A stretch of 8,163 bases of DNA from assembly GCA_021300125.1 (NCBI GenBank), contig JAJTHX010000285.1, positions 1 through 8,163 of the forward strand, read 5' to 3'. The notes beneath the pieces are model-generated. The model was not told the DNA's origin. It did not search any database and saw nothing but the letters and a program-made list of their open reading frames with translations. Both the position numbers and the translations under genes were made by a program. The stretch's first letter is position 1. Each line of letters starts with the position of its first letter. Shown one piece after another: positions 6,963 through 8,163 of the stretch. Origin of the DNA: Betaproteobacteria bacterium. Its GTDB lineage: Bacteria > Pseudomonadota > Gammaproteobacteria > Burkholderiales > SG8-41.

Positions 6963-6993
6963 AGCGAGAGCGACAAGGTTTCAAGAGATTGCG

Positions 6994-7023
6994 AGGGGTG
7001 GGATTATCCCACCCCTTTTTTTT
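6994..7023 (+). terminator. Strong rho-independent terminator between the M23 gene and secA
   Basis: A perfect stem, AGGGGTGGGA pairing with TCCCACCCCT, closes a TTA loop and runs into eight consecutive T residues (7016-7023). It begins 31 nt after the M23 stop and its T-run ends 10 nt before the secA ATG. It is the clearest terminator in the window. Confidence 0.92.
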
Positions 7024-7033
7024 CGGGAAGTCC

Positions 7034-8163
7034 ATGATTACCGGCCTATTCAGGAAAGTGTTCGGCAGCCGCAACCAGCGGCTGCTCAAGCAATACCGGC
7101 GCAGCGTTGCGGCAATCAACGCGCTGGAGCCCCAGATCGCGGCGTTGAGCGACGAACAGCTGCGTGCCAAGACCGACGTTTTCCGCGAACGCGTGCGCGC
7201 AGCGGTCGGCGACGATTCGGCACCGGCCGGCGCCGATGGCGACGCCAGGCGCGCCGAGATCGCGAAGCGCCGCCGCGATGCGCTTGATTCGCTGCTGCCC
7301 GAAGCCTTCGCGGTGGTGCGCGAGGCGAGCAAGCGCGTGCTCGGGATGCGTCATTTCGATGTACAGATGATAGGCGGCATCGCGCTGCATAACGGCAAAA
7401 TTGCCGAGATGCGCACCGGCGAGGGCAAGACGCTGGTGGCGACGCTGCCCGCCTACCTCAATGCGCTTGCCGGCACCGGCGTGCATGTGGTCACCGTCAA
7501 CGACTATCTGGCACAGCGAGATGCCGACTGGATGGGGCGCATTTACCGCTTCCTCGGCCTGACGGTGGGAGTCAACCTGTCGCAGATGGGGCATGAGCAG
7601 AAACAGGCCGCCTACGGCGCCGACATCACTTACGGCACCAATAACGAGTTCGGCTTCGATTACCTGCGCGACAACATGGTGTTCGAGCTGTCGGAGAAGG
7701 TACAGCGCGGACTGGCTTATGCCATTGTCGACGAGGTGGATTCGATCCTGATCGACGAGGCGCGCACGCCGCTGATCATCTCGGGTCAGGCCGAGGACAC
7801 CACGGACGTCTACCAGGCGATCAATGCTGTGGCGCCGAAATTGAGCCGGCAGAAGGATGAGAAGGGCGACGGCGACTACTGGGTCGACGAAAAGGCGCAT
7901 CAGGTGCTGCTCTCCGAGCAGGGCCACGAGCACGCAGAGAAGCTGCTCGCCGAGGCGGGCCTGCTGCCCGAGGGCGGCAGCCTTTATGACGCCGCCAATG
8001 TGACACTGATGCATCACCTGAATGCGGCGCTTCGCGCGCATACCCTGTTCCTGCGCGACCAGCAGTACGTGGTACAAAGCAACGAGGTGATCATCGTTGA
8101 CGAGTTCACCGGCCGGCTGATGCCGGGTCGGCGCTGGTCCGACGGGTTGCACCAGGCGGTCGA
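7034..8163 (+). CDS. secA: Preprotein translocase ATPase SecA, 5' part (runs off the window)
   Basis: SecA is the motor that pushes unfolded preproteins through SecYEG. The first 376 codons are present, with the frame open to the window end. The N-terminus is [21 protein letters not shown]. Nucleotide-binding domain 1 has Walker A RTGEGKT (127-133), [14 protein letters not shown] (151-164), [20 protein letters not shown] (196-215), and Walker B/DEAD-like VDEVD (232-236) followed by [15 protein letters not shown] (237-251). The preprotein cross-linking domain begins around residue 225-260. [25 protein letters not shown] closes the visible part. Compared with E. coli and Burkholderia SecA there are about 24 extra residues between FRERV (50-54) and LDSLLPEAF (84-92). 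The start follows a terminator almost directly, with only a weak, tightly spaced GGGAAG (7025-7030) as ribosome site. Confidence 0.97.
   Translation, partial: MITGLFRKVFGSRNQRLLKQYRRSVAAINALEPQIAALSDEQLRAKTDVFRERVRAAVGDDSAPAGADGDARRAEIAKRRRDALDSLLPEAFAVVREASKRVLGMRHFDVQMIGGIALHNGKIAEMRTGEGKTLVATLPAYLNALAGTGVHVVTVNDYLAQRDADWMGRIYRFLGLTVGVNLSQMGHEQKQAAYGADITYGTNNEFGFDYLRDNMVFELSEKVQRGLAYAIVDEVDSILIDEARTPLIISGQAEDTTDVYQAINAVAPKLSRQKDEKGDGDYWVDEKAHQVLLSEQGHEHAEKLLAEAGLLPEGGSLYDAANVTLMHHLNAALRAHTLFLRDQQYVVQSNEVIIVDEFTGRLMPGRRWSDGLHQAV

Noticed and set aside
7004..7012. TTATCCCAC as a DnaA box near dciA
   Set aside because: It differs from the consensus TTATCCACA at its last three bases and is fully explained by the terminator stem-loop.
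7046..8152. 368-residue minus-strand frame opposite secA
   Set aside because: SecA is unmistakable on the plus strand; the antisense product has low-complexity composition and no known motif.

Overview
The window is GC-rich chromosomal DNA carrying the 3' end of a division and cell-wall (dcw) cluster, followed by lpxC, a dciA-type gene, an M23 peptidase gene and secA. Gene order and protein signatures point to a Proteobacterium, most likely a betaproteobacterium: the SecA N-terminus reads like that class, the LpxC resembles the Pseudomonas/beta form, and the same lpxC-dciA-secA neighbourhood is known in Pseudomonas. Genus cannot be decided by eye. All genes look like core, vertically inherited genes; I see no insertion sequence, tRNA, rRNA, CRISPR array, prophage or transferred island.

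Layout: positions 1-4285 hold murB (3' end only), ddlB, ftsQ, ftsA and ftsZ, all on the plus strand. The first three are packed with overlapping stop/start codons (4 bp and 11 bp). ftsA follows after 27 bp and ftsZ after 100 bp. A stem-loop lies just past ftsZ. A 166-bp gap with a plausible promoter precedes lpxC, which uses a TTG start. A 61-residue two-helix membrane protein of unknown function follows lpxC. dciA (DUF721) is on the minus strand, converging with that small gene and diverging from the M23 gene, with start codons only 21 bp apart. A strong intrinsic terminator follows the M23 gene, and secA begins about 10 nt after its T-run and continues out of the window.

How the genes fit together: MurB and Ddl make peptidoglycan precursors; FtsQ, FtsA and FtsZ build the divisome; LpxC commits carbon to lipid A; the M23 protein probably trims or remodels septal or lateral peptidoglycan; DciA loads the replicative helicase; SecA drives export of envelope proteins. 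The window is thus an envelope growth, division and replication neighbourhood.

I did not find a convincing new biological system. The points most worth a second look are regulatory: a 33-codon reading frame that ends exactly on the ftsZ start codon, the terminator pressed against the secA start, an AT-rich T-tailed hairpin embedded in dciA, and a roughly 24-residue insertion near the SecA N-terminus.
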